64,000 nucleotides of DNA from NCBI GenBank assembly GCA_965218935.1, contig CBDCMH010000011.1, positions 62,001 to 126,000 on the forward strand, written 5' to 3'. The DNA is from JADFOI01 sp965218935 (GTDB lineage Bacteria > Acidobacteriota > UBA6911 > RPQK01 > JADFOI01). The notes under the pieces are model-generated. The model searched no databases and was not told where the DNA came from. It worked only from the letters and a program-made list of their open reading frames with translations. Of this stretch, positions 1-7,640 are shown one piece after another. A program made the position numbers and the translations under genes. How positions within the stretch are numbered: position 1 is the first letter of the stretch; the number at the start of each line of letters is the position of its first letter.

Positions 1-2
1 AA

Positions 3-731
3 GGCAAGCTGACCATGCCTTACCTTCAGGTCAAAGACTCCCGGGGGCGCTGGCAAACCGTCATCCAGGATATAGGCATTCCGGCTGGCAGGCCCAAAAC
101 CATAGTCGTGGACCTGACTGGCAAGTTTCTCTCTTCAGCCCGAGAAGTGCGGATCGTGACCAACTTGTGCGTCTACTGGGATGAGATTTTTATGACTCAG
201 AAGAGGGTTGAGCCTGATCTCCAACAGACGGAGTTGCCCCTTGAACGTGCTGAACTCCGGTTTCGAGGCTTCTCCACACCTGTCATTCATCCGGAACGCA
301 AGCAGCCGGAGCGGTTTGAGTACTCGAAGTGGACACCGGTGTCCCTGTGGAACCCGACTTCTGGGCTTTACACCCGCTATGGCGATGTGCGTGAGCTACT
401 GGAAAGAGTAGATGATCGGTTCACCATAATGGGTTCCGGGGATGAGGTGCGGCTGCTCTTCAGAGTAACCGACTTGCCCGCCCTGCCGGATGGTTTCAGG
501 CGGGACTTCTTGTTGTATGCCAACGGCTGGGTCAAAGATGGAGACCTGAACACCGCTTTTGCACAAACTGTAGAGCCCCTACCCTTTCACGGCATGAGTG
601 GCTACCCTTATCCTGCCCAGGAAGGCTACCCACAGGACGAAGAACACCAGCGTTACAGAGAGCGATATAATACCCGCTCCGCTGTGCGGCTCCTGGGCCC
701 CTTGAGCGGGCCATCCGCGCCTCGCTACTGA
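3..731 (+). CDS. C-terminal part of an ASPIC/UnbV-type (CRTAC1-like) protein, 5' end outside window
   Basis: The reading frame is open to the window edge (codons GGC AAG CTG ACC precede the first ATG at 15), so this is the tail of a larger gene and not a gene starting at 15. The visible 240 or so residues resemble the C-terminal domain that follows FG-GAP/TPR and ASPIC-UnbV modules in acidobacterial secreted proteins: a region containing VDLTGKFLSSAREVRIVTN, then RYGDVRELLERVDDRFTIM and the stretch RDFLLYANGWVKDGDLNTAF. Such proteins are thought to be exported beta-propeller proteins, but their biochemical role is unknown. It ends 139 bp before IS copy 1 and converges on the CRTAC1-thioredoxin gene beyond the IS. 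The family link is by recognition of motifs only; the catalytic function, if any, cannot be stated. Confidence 0.6.
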   Translation, partial: GKLTMPYLQVKDSRGRWQTVIQDIGIPAGRPKTIVVDLTGKFLSSAREVRIVTNLCVYWDEIFMTQKRVEPDLQQTELPLERAELRFRGFSTPVIHPERKQPERFEYSKWTPVSLWNPTSGLYTRYGDVRELLERVDDRFTIMGSGDEVRLLFRVTDLPALPDGFRRDFLLYANGWVKDGDLNTAFAQTVEPLPFHGMSGYPYPAQEGYPQDEEHQRYRERYNTRSAVRLLGPLSGPSAPRY

Positions 732-854
732 AGGCCGGCACGGTGGTGGAGAATTTATGAATCTGTGCTGTGCATCCTGGTGAGACACATTCGGAGTCCC
801 AACAGGGTTCACGAAGATCCCTTCGCAGCGCTAAGGGCATAAGCAGATTTATGG

Positions 855-869
855 AATAATCCCGGCTAG
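855..869 (+). repeat. Dispersed motif AATAATCCCGGCTAG abutting IS copy 1
   Basis: AATAATCCCGGCTAG recurs in noncoding DNA of this window: here, as AATAATCCCGGCT at 25647-25659, complete at 49677-49691, and as AATAATCCCGGCC within the inverted repeats at 12953-12983 (reverse) and 15166-15196 (forward). The IS has inserted at the CTAG of this copy. It is probably the end of a small mobile or repetitive element. Confidence 0.55.
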
Positions 870-2924
870 CCTAACTTCCGCGGTCCGCTGAACGATTTTC
901 ACCTACTTTGCCTGGTCGACGTTGGCAAGTCCTTTATTTTCAACGAGCGCCTTGATAGATTGGCAAAATAGTGACTAACGTGACTAAGTACAGTCCTGTT
1001 TGAGTCAGGTGGGTATGATATATATAGTGATTAATGTACATCCGAAAAACCAGTCGCATCTACAAGGGCAAGGAGTACACGAACTACCTGCTGGTGAAGT
1101 CGGTTCAGACTCCCCAGGGACCCCGCCAAAGAACGATTTGCTCTCTGGGCAATCTCGCCCCGGCACCCCCAGAAGAATGGCTGACCCTGGCCCACAAGCT
1201 GGAGTCGGCTTTGCGCGGCCAGCTTTCGCTGGAAGCTCCCGATGAAAAAACCCAAACTCTGCTGCAAAGGGCTCGGCGGGGCCGGCGCCGGCGAGAGCCC
1301 GAGCCTGGGGCAGAACTGGTCACCGTCGATGTGGAGCGGATTGAATTGGACGAGGCACGGGAAGCCGGGCCCGTGCACGTTGGACATCAGATGTGGCGGC
1401 GCTTGGGGGTGGACGAGATTCTCAGGCGTGCGGGCTTGTCGCAACGTGGGTGTCTGTTGAGCGAAGCGATGACGCTTAACCGGCTGATCTGTCCGCTTTC
1501 GGAACGGGCCATGCCCGACTGGATCCGCCGCACGGCGATGGGGGACATTCTGGGAGAGGACTTCTCGACGCTGCAGGAGGATGCGCTGTATCGGAACCTG
1601 GATCGGCTGCATCCAAATCGGGAGCCGATCGAGCGGGAGCTGGCGGAGCGGGAGAGAAGGCTTTTCAACCTGGAAGAGACGGTCTATCTCTACGACCTGA
1701 CGTCGACCTACTTTGAGGGTCAGGCGGAAGCCAACCCCCAGGCCAAGCGGGGCTACTCGCGCGATAAACGTCCGGACTGCAAGCAGGTGGTGGTCGGGCT
1801 GGTGCTCGATGAGGAGGGTTTTCCCAAGGCCCACGACGTGTTTGACGGAAACGTGCAGGACCGCGCCACCGTTGATCAGATGTTGGATAGGTTAGAGAAA
1901 CGAACGGGCCACAAAGTAGGCTCGACGGTGGTGGTGGATCGCGGCATGGCTTATGAGGAGAACCTCGAGCAGATCCGGCAGCGTCAGTATCACTACATTG
2001 TGGCGGGACGACAGTCGGAGCGAAATGAGTGGATAGAGGAGCTGGAGAAGGAAGACGACTGGGAAGAGATCATTCGGATCCCTTCCCCCCGGAATCCGTT
2101 TCAGAAGAAGAGCCGGGTCGAGATCAAACGGCGCAAGAAAGGCGATGAGGTCTACATTCTTTGTCGCAGCGAAGGTCGTGAACAGAAGGACCGAGCGATC
2201 CGGGAGAAGCAGCAACAGAGGCTGATCCGCGACTTAGAGAAGCTCCAGGCCCGGGTGCAACGGGGGCACCTGAAGAAGACGGAGAAGATTCACCAGGCCA
2301 TCGGTCGTCTCAAGGAACGCTATCCCCGTGTGGCCCGCTACTTCGGAATCGAATACGACGCACAGAAGCGGAACCTGGTTTGGCAAGAGAAGGCAGAGAA
2401 GAAAGCGATCGCGGAGAAGCTCGACGGCAGCTACGTGCTGAAGACGGATCGGCAGGATCTGACCGCCGATGAGATCTGGCGCACCTACCTTCTGCTGACG
2501 CGTGTGGAACAGGCCTTCCGGGATATGAAGACCCCGCTGATGGAGCGTCCCATTTTCCACCAACTGAAGCACCGTACCCAGGCCCACATCTTTCTCTGCG
2601 TGCTGGCCTACCACCTGCTGGTCTCCATCGAAAAGTACTTCCTGGATGAGGGAATCCACACCTCCTGGTCGACCATCCGTCAGCAGCTCAGCACCCACCA
2701 AGTTGTGACGGTGGTCCTGCCCACAGCGAAGGGCCCCCTTCTCCGCATCCGGAAGGGAACCACGCCGGATGGCCAGCAGCGAAACATCTACAACGTCCTC
2801 AGGGTTCCTTCGCAAGTCATGAAACCGGTTAAGACCTGGCACGCGGCGGCTCATTTGTAGTGACTGAAAAAATCATAACCCCTTACCAACAAAGGATTGT
2901 GCTCAGCGGACCGCGGAACTTGGG
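870..2924 (+). mobile_element. Insertion sequence, IS1634-type, copy 1 (2055 bp)
   Basis: The element starts CCTAACTTCCGCGGTCCGCT and its other end, read inward, is CCCAAGTTCCGCGGTCCGCT. The terminal inverted repeats share a perfect TTCCGCGGTCCGCTGA core. It is bracketed by a 4-bp direct repeat CTAG (866-869 and 2925-2928). It carries one complete transposase gene. An oppositely oriented copy of exactly the same length is at 12991-15045; the only difference I noticed is T at 2851 versus the equivalent of C in the other copy, a silent change near the end of the transposase gene. Near identity implies recent transposition. The 4-bp CTAG/CTAA duplications are shorter than the 5-6 bp I associate with IS1634, so subfamily placement is open. 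Confidence 0.9.
1034..2860 (+). CDS. IS1634-type DDE transposase
   Basis: This 608-residue protein is the only gene of IS copy 1 and catalyses its cut-and-paste or copy-type movement. The N-terminus (YIRKTSRIYKGKEYTNYLLV, then GPRQRTICSLGNL) is typical of IS1634/IS4-like transposases. The motifs YDLTSTYFEG and VVVDRGMAYEENL carry the likely first and second catalytic Asp, and the LLTRVEQAFRDMKTPLMERP region carries the Glu, followed by the usual AHIFLCVLAYHLL segment. The length is normal for the family and there is no frameshift, so the copy appears active. The start is the ATG at 1034, 164 bp inside the left end. The protein is identical to the copy at 13055-14881. Confidence 0.92.
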   Translation: MYIRKTSRIYKGKEYTNYLLVKSVQTPQGPRQRTICSLGNLAPAPPEEWLTLAHKLESALRGQLSLEAPDEKTQTLLQRARRGRRRREPEPGAELVTVDVERIELDEAREAGPVHVGHQMWRRLGVDEILRRAGLSQRGCLLSEAMTLNRLICPLSERAMPDWIRRTAMGDILGEDFSTLQEDALYRNLDRLHPNREPIERELAERERRLFNLEETVYLYDLTSTYFEGQAEANPQAKRGYSRDKRPDCKQVVVGLVLDEEGFPKAHDVFDGNVQDRATVDQMLDRLEKRTGHKVGSTVVVDRGMAYEENLEQIRQRQYHYIVAGRQSERNEWIEELEKEDDWEEIIRIPSPRNPFQKKSRVEIKRRKKGDEVYILCRSEGREQKDRAIREKQQQRLIRDLEKLQARVQRGHLKKTEKIHQAIGRLKERYPRVARYFGIEYDAQKRNLVWQEKAEKKAIAEKLDGSYVLKTDRQDLTADEIWRTYLLLTRVEQAFRDMKTPLMERPIFHQLKHRTQAHIFLCVLAYHLLVSIEKYFLDEGIHTSWSTIRQQLSTHQVVTVVLPTAKGPLLRIRKGTTPDGQQRNIYNVLRVPSQVMKPVKTWHAAAHL

Positions 2925-2947
2925 CTAGCACCGAGGATGTCTTCAGC

Positions 2948-4009
2948 TTACTCCAGCAGCATGTGAATTCTTCGCTGCGTTTTGGAACTCCAGCCCTCAA
3001 AGAGATCAGCCACGCGGCCCTTTTCATCAATCAAAATGGATAGGGGAATAGCGACCTCTTCCCCGAATATCTTTCCAACTTCCTCTTCTTCGATCATGAA
3101 AAGAGGATAAGTGACTCCAAGCTCGCCAGCAACTTTCTCAACGTAGGCCGCTTCCACATCCTGGTCAATGCTCAGACCAACCAGCTGAATTCCCTTCGCT
3201 TCGAACTTGGGAAGCAAATTCTGGAGCTCGGGCATTTCCTTTCGGCATGGAATGCACCAAGTCGCCCACAGATTCACAAGATAGGGAACTCCCGCTCTCA
3301 AAGTGCTGGTGCCGCCCTTCAGGGAATGCAGCTCAAACTGCGGGAAGTTGGCACCCTTCGTTACCTTTAATCTTTGCCATAAGGCTTGTTCGGAGCTGAT
3401 GGGATCGGCGAGCCGGGTCAATATCTCCTGTACTTCCTGGAAAGTGTCAAGGCCCTCCACAACTGTCAAGGATGTACCCGCTTCTACTGGTCCCAGCCGT
3501 TGAACCTTGCCGGAAGGCCACGCAATCTCGATCCACTCGGCCTGCTCCATCTTACCCAAACCGAAAAGCAGGCGCGGGTCGTGCTGGGCCAGAAATCCGC
3601 TTCCCCCCGACTTCACTCTGGTTAGAATCCCGTCGGCAGTCTTCAATCGTACGATGGCGCCAAAAGCATCTTTACCACTCGCTCTTCCCTCCAGGGTGAC
3701 ACGGACATAATGGTTGTCCTGGCCAACGTTGTTGCGAAACAGCAAATGCCCTTCCCCCTGGATGGTGGTTACAAGAATGTCCAAGTCCCCATCGTTGTCG
3801 AAGTCAGCCACCGCCACAGCACGTCCGTCCGAGAGGGAATCGATACCTGAAACCCCAGAGATGTCCTGGAACTTCTGGCCGTCCAAATTCATGAAGAGAT
3901 GATTTCGCTCGTATCCACTAAAGGAGAACCCTTCATTAAAGAGCAAACGCATGTGGTCCTTCTGGTAGTCCGCATTACCCGCCTCTTCATCGCCCGCTGT
4001 GGAGGCCAC
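2948..4009 (-). CDS. C-terminal half of CRTAC1/ASPIC-UnbV protein with thioredoxin (TlpA-like) domain, downstream of an in-frame UGA
   Basis: This segment is in the same frame as the upstream gene 4031-5770 and is separated from it only by the UGA at 4033-4031. The open stretch after the UGA is 361 codons (to 2948) and begins SFFWRHVVASTAGDEEAG; the GTG at 4009 is merely the first possible start, in mid-domain. It holds one more FG-GAP-like repeat (ADFDNDGDLDILV), an ASPIC/UnbV domain (about the first 190 residues), and a C-terminal TlpA/ResA-like thioredoxin fold with WATWCIPCRKEMPEL (CxxC active site), probably periplasmic. I think it is translated as part of one 941-codon gene, by Sec insertion or readthrough; the alternatives are a fresh nonsense mutation or a base error. 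See the recoding-site entry. Confidence 0.8.
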   Translation of the reverse strand: MASTAGDEEAGNADYQKDHMRLLFNEGFSFSGYERNHLFMNLDGQKFQDISGVSGIDSLSDGRAVAVADFDNDGDLDILVTTIQGEGHLLFRNNVGQDNHYVRVTLEGRASGKDAFGAIVRLKTADGILTRVKSGGSGFLAQHDPRLLFGLGKMEQAEWIEIAWPSGKVQRLGPVEAGTSLTVVEGLDTFQEVQEILTRLADPISSEQALWQRLKVTKGANFPQFELHSLKGGTSTLRAGVPYLVNLWATWCIPCRKEMPELQNLLPKFEAKGIQLVGLSIDQDVEAAYVEKVAGELGVTYPLFMIEEEEVGKIFGEEVAIPLSILIDEKGRVADLFEGWSSKTQRRIHMLLE

Positions 4010-4033
4010 GACGTGGCGCCAGAAAAAGCTTCA
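4002..4033 (-). promoter_or_regulatory. In-frame UGA with SECIS-like hairpin (candidate selenocysteine site)
   Basis: On the minus strand the codons read ...SMKDT-UGA-SFFWRHVV. The RNA just after the UGA can fold GCCAC-GUC-GUGGC (4017-4005), a 5-bp stem with a 3-nt apical loop starting GU, extended by two more pairs past a C-C mismatch. The loop begins 18 nt after the UGA. Published rules for bacterial SECIS, as I recall them, ask for a stem of at least 4 bp, a G in the first two loop positions and a spacing of about 16-37 nt, and all are met. In E. coli fdhF the loop sits at nearly the same distance. SelA/B/C/D are not in the window, so function is inference. Confidence 0.45.
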
Positions 4034-5770
4034 GGTATCCTTCATCGACTGTCCACTAATGAAGCCATTGGCAGAGTAAAGATCCTCCCATCCGTTGTTG
4101 TCAAAGTCGATGAAGACACCGCCCCAGGCCCAACCGGCCCCAAAGGGACCCACCTCTTGAGTCACATCGATAAATGAGCCATCCGATTTCCCTCGAAACA
4201 AGCTGTTGCCTGCCGCAATCTTTCGAAGCAAATGGGTGTCGGGGTCAGATTGGGGAAAGAGCCGACCCAGAATACGGTTACCGGCCGTGGAGGACATGTT
4301 CGTGACATACAGGTCCAGTTGACCATCGTTGTCGTAGTCGCCGAATGAAACCCCCATACCATTGCCCGGATCGAGGGTGCCGGAAGAGTTGGCTCGGTCT
4401 TCAAAACGGTCACCCAGATTAAAATAGAGGGCATTCTCCCCAAAATCATTGGCGACATATAAATCCTGCTTCCCGTCATTATTGAGATCTACGAATTGGG
4501 CAGCATAGCTCCAGCGCTCATCGCGTATACCCCACGCTCGTGCGGACTCTTTGAAGGTGCCATCCCTTTGATTGATAAAGAGCAGGTTAGCCGTACCATT
4601 GGTGGCCTGATGCCAGGAGTCAGGCATGACCCGCCCGTACCGATTGTAGGAGGTGACATAGAGATCAGGCCAGCCGTCACTGTTCACATCGCCTGCCGTG
4701 GCACTAAATCCAACAGCAGGAAGAGCCACTCCTGCTTCCAGAGACATGTCGATGAAAGATAACTCCGCCTTTTCCGTGAATTCATTCCTAAAGAGCATCT
4801 GAGTGCCAACCGAGGACAGGAAGATATCCAGATCCCCATCGTTGTCGTAATCAACCAACAGGGGAGCCGTGACATCGTGCGGCGTTGCTGGAAATCCGAC
4901 CTCCCAGGCTACTTCCCTAAAGGTTCCATCACCCCGGTTGAGATAGACATAGTTGTTGGAGATGCCCGTTGCCACCACATCGACAAACCCGTCTCCATTG
5001 ATGTCTCCCGCTGCAGCGCCGTGGTAGACAAAATCATCATGTCCGGGAGATCCGTAGGGTGGAAGGGACACCGACAGGCCAGCAGGTAAACTGATCTCGG
5101 AAAACAGGTCCACTTCTGCTTTCAGAGTTTCTACGTGATCAAAGACTAAAAGCAAGATCCTCCAGCCAGTCTCCTCCTGGCGAGCATTGAGTCGCCCAGT
5201 GCCTTTCACCCAACAACGATGTCCCGCTTCATCCCGACCCACGAGAAAGAATTTGACGTTACTCTCCGCGAAGTTGCCGGTCGCTCCCTGAAGGAACTTC
5301 GCATCTGTGACCTTAAAACGAGCATCTTCGACTTCTGAAAAGCCGTTGAGAAAGACCGTCCACTCCTCAATGACTTGCTCACGCTTGGTTAAAACGGCCG
5401 GGGAGTTGGAAAGATCAACGAAACTGTGCCTAATCCACTTGTGCGAGTCATCGGCAGAAAAGGGTGAGAGTGGGAAAGTCAACGCCTGCACTTCATCAGC
5501 AAAAAAGGGGGTGATCGTTTGGAGATCCCCTCCACGGACAGCCATTGAAAAATCCAGCAAAGCGTTTGCCAGAGATTCTGAGAGATCTTCCACTTCGATC
5601 AAACGACTCTTCTCAAGCTGAACCGCCCCCTGACTCAGAAGATTCCCAGGTGAGACATGCACCGAGAGGGTTGCAAGCAAACAGAGGCGAACCCACTTCC
5701 TGAGGAAAGTCCGAGTGGATGTTGTAGGTCTCACGGTTCGATCTCCAACTTTGTGGAAAAAAGAGGTCAA
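4031..5770 (-). CDS. CRTAC1-family FG-GAP/VCBS beta-propeller protein, N-terminal part up to in-frame UGA
   Basis: The 579 residues before the UGA begin with a basic N-terminus and a hydrophobic signal sequence (RLCLLATLSVHVSPGNLLSQ), so the protein is exported. Residues about 45-215 form an uncharacterised, possibly NTF2/SnoaL-like region (ITPFFADEV, FKVTDAKFL, HRCWVKGTG). Residues about 235-575 contain FG-GAP/VCBS repeats with calcium-loop signatures such as DYDNDGDLDIFL, DVNSDGWPDLYV, DLNNDGKQDLYV, DYDNDGQLDLYV and DFDNNGWEDLYS. The start is TTG at 5770, overlapping the TGA of the upstream CocE-like gene (5767), with a possible AGGTGG ribosome site, implying translational coupling. Domain architecture breaks off exactly at the UGA and resumes in frame. 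Function is unknown; related proteins bind calcium and may be surface or redox proteins. Confidence 0.8.
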   Translation of the reverse strand: MTSFFHKVGDRTVRPTTSTRTFLRKWVRLCLLATLSVHVSPGNLLSQGAVQLEKSRLIEVEDLSESLANALLDFSMAVRGGDLQTITPFFADEVQALTFPLSPFSADDSHKWIRHSFVDLSNSPAVLTKREQVIEEWTVFLNGFSEVEDARFKVTDAKFLQGATGNFAESNVKFFLVGRDEAGHRCWVKGTGRLNARQEETGWRILLLVFDHVETLKAEVDLFSEISLPAGLSVSLPPYGSPGHDDFVYHGAAAGDINGDGFVDVVATGISNNYVYLNRGDGTFREVAWEVGFPATPHDVTAPLLVDYDNDGDLDIFLSSVGTQMLFRNEFTEKAELSFIDMSLEAGVALPAVGFSATAGDVNSDGWPDLYVTSYNRYGRVMPDSWHQATNGTANLLFINQRDGTFKESARAWGIRDERWSYAAQFVDLNNDGKQDLYVANDFGENALYFNLGDRFEDRANSSGTLDPGNGMGVSFGDYDNDGQLDLYVTNMSSTAGNRILGRLFPQSDPDTHLLRKIAAGNSLFRGKSDGSFIDVTQEVGPFGAGWAWGGVFIDFDNNGWEDLYSANGFISGQSMKDT

Positions 5771-7554
5771 GGGAGTGATGCTCCACCTCGAGTTGGGAGT
5801 TCTATGCTGGAGGGGTGCTGACTGTCATGATAGATGACGTTTCGGGCCGTCACTCCCTTGGTTTCCAGATGCATGGGTTGAGCTGTTCCAGGATTAGGCA
5901 AAAAGGCCGGGAAGCTGCTTGAAGCAATTCCCAGACGGATTCGGTGCCCTGCTTTAAACAGGTTGGCGATACCGTCCAGCGTCAGCGTGAACTCGTAGAT
6001 CTCATTGGGACGAAGCAATGATTCGGTTTCCACGCTCCGCCGAAAGCGGCCTCGTACGGCATTTTGCCGCAAAAGGGCCGAGTAACCATTGGGGAAGACA
6101 TCTGTGAGGGTGAGCACGAAGTCGGTGTCTACCGCTGAGGATGAGGCAAAGAAGCGAACCTGAACTTCTCCAACCACCTCCAGGTCTTCCTGCAGAACGC
6201 CAGTCGTAAAGGTGAGGCTTCGGGACTCAGCCGGTCGCTGGTCCAGGGGACCCTGTTCCCATATTCCACCAAAGCCGCCATGGCCACCGATGGTGGGGAC
6301 AGGATCATAGGGATCGTGTAGATACTCATCCGGGGTCTCTGAGCCAGGAGGCTCAGGCAAGAGCCCGCCGTCGTTAAGCGATCCCGTCGACTGCCCTTGA
6401 CCGGCTCGCAGGTAATACTTGAGGTACTGGGTACCTGGAAGCGGCCAGTTGTCGGCCTCCAGCCAGCGCTCGGCTCCCATCAGATACACCCGCACTGGCG
6501 ACTCCTCCATGATGCCGGTATCCATGCCCTTCAGCCAGTAGTCAAACCAGCGTAGAAGCAGTGCGGGATGGTCGATTTCCGCCTCCGGACCGAATTTAAA
6601 GGTTTCAGTTCCCGGTGCCACTCTCCCTCCGTGGACCCAGGGCCCCATGATCAGTTTCTGGGACTGGCGCGTCTCCTGGGAGAAGCCATTCTTGCGAATC
6701 CCATTGAAGTTCTGGAAAGTCCAGCGAACGTAACGGTCGTACCAACCGCTCTCGTGGTAGATGGGAATATCGAAGTCAGGATAGCGCGTGCCCGGATCGA
6801 TCTCTCTCCAGTAATCATCGTAAGCGCTGTGCATGAACTGTTCGACTAATTCTGGATGGATAAAGCTGGCCAGCAAGGGAAGTTCGGTTCGTTTCCAGTC
6901 TGCCAGCCAGGAGGCGTAGTCCTCGCGCGTCCTGAGAGGCCTGGGCATCGCATCGTTGTTGTGGTGCCAGGTCGGTCCAGTCGAGGTGTGGATTCCCCGC
7001 TCCACACGACCCCCGATGCGGTGATGAGCAGAATAACTGCTGAACATGGCCACCAAGTGGGGCGGTCGGGTGGGAGCCGCGGCAAGCTGCCACTGGGCAT
7101 CGGCCGAAATGCCATAGGCCCCAATTTTGCCGGTGGACCAGGGCTGTCGGGCAGCCCACTCAATGGTATCGTACCCGTCCTTGTGCTCCAGCCATCCCTC
7201 GTTCTTAGACTGGTGGAAAATGCCCTCCGAGCCGAAACGGCCGCGTTGGCTGACAATCAAGACGGCATAGCCATTTTGGGCGAAATACCAGGCTGTACCC
7301 ACCCTTTGATCGTTGGCCCGGCCCTCTCGCGAGTAAGGGGTCTTGCGGACCAGTGTTGGGAAGGGTCCTTCTCCAGCGGGAAGATACAGATCCCCTACTA
7401 GCCCTATCCCATCGCGCATCTCCACGCGAACAACCTGCTGCTCGACTCCGGCACTCATGTCCGATGACTGACAGGCCCCAAGACCAACGAACACACCGGC
7501 AGCCATTGCAGCTAAAGCTACTAAACTCAATCTCGATGATGTTTTCGTTTTCAT
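5767..7554 (-). CDS. CocE/NonD family alpha/beta-hydrolase lipoprotein, copy A
   Basis: This is an exported hydrolase of the CocE/NonD (X-Pro dipeptidyl-peptidase S15-like) family, which acts on esters, amides or acyl-peptides. The preferred start at 7554 gives MKTKTSSRL then a hydrophobic stretch ending LGAC, a lipobox, preceded by an AAAGG ribosome site; longer in-frame starts upstream to 7644 would spoil the signal. The likely nucleophile is the Ser of YGISADAQ (a nucleophile elbow lacking the usual second Gly), the acid the Asp of SGWYDRYV and the base the His of MGPWVHGG. The C-terminal third is the jelly-roll domain of the family. It is very similar to the next gene (tandem duplication) and is coupled to the CRTAC1-thioredoxin gene downstream. 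The substrate is unknown. Confidence 0.88.
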   Translation of the reverse strand: MKTKTSSRLSLVALAAMAAGVFVGLGACQSSDMSAGVEQQVVRVEMRDGIGLVGDLYLPAGEGPFPTLVRKTPYSREGRANDQRVGTAWYFAQNGYAVLIVSQRGRFGSEGIFHQSKNEGWLEHKDGYDTIEWAARQPWSTGKIGAYGISADAQWQLAAAPTRPPHLVAMFSSYSAHHRIGGRVERGIHTSTGPTWHHNNDAMPRPLRTREDYASWLADWKRTELPLLASFIHPELVEQFMHSAYDDYWREIDPGTRYPDFDIPIYHESGWYDRYVRWTFQNFNGIRKNGFSQETRQSQKLIMGPWVHGGRVAPGTETFKFGPEAEIDHPALLLRWFDYWLKGMDTGIMEESPVRVYLMGAERWLEADNWPLPGTQYLKYYLRAGQGQSTGSLNDGGLLPEPPGSETPDEYLHDPYDPVPTIGGHGGFGGIWEQGPLDQRPAESRSLTFTTGVLQEDLEVVGEVQVRFFASSSAVDTDFVLTLTDVFPNGYSALLRQNAVRGRFRRSVETESLLRPNEIYEFTLTLDGIANLFKAGHRIRLGIASSSFPAFLPNPGTAQPMHLETKGVTARNVIYHDSQHPSSIELPTRGGASLP

Positions 7555-7640
7555 CTCATCTCTACCTTTCGCCGATCGTCCCTCTCGACTATCTTTCTTT
7601 AAAGTAAAAAAACGAACCCATGTCCTATACACCTTAGATG

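Noticed and set aside
2948..4009. Independent gene starting at GTG 4009
   Set aside because: It begins in the middle of a domain, follows an in-frame UGA without any gap, and has no ribosome site; it is the continuation of the upstream gene.
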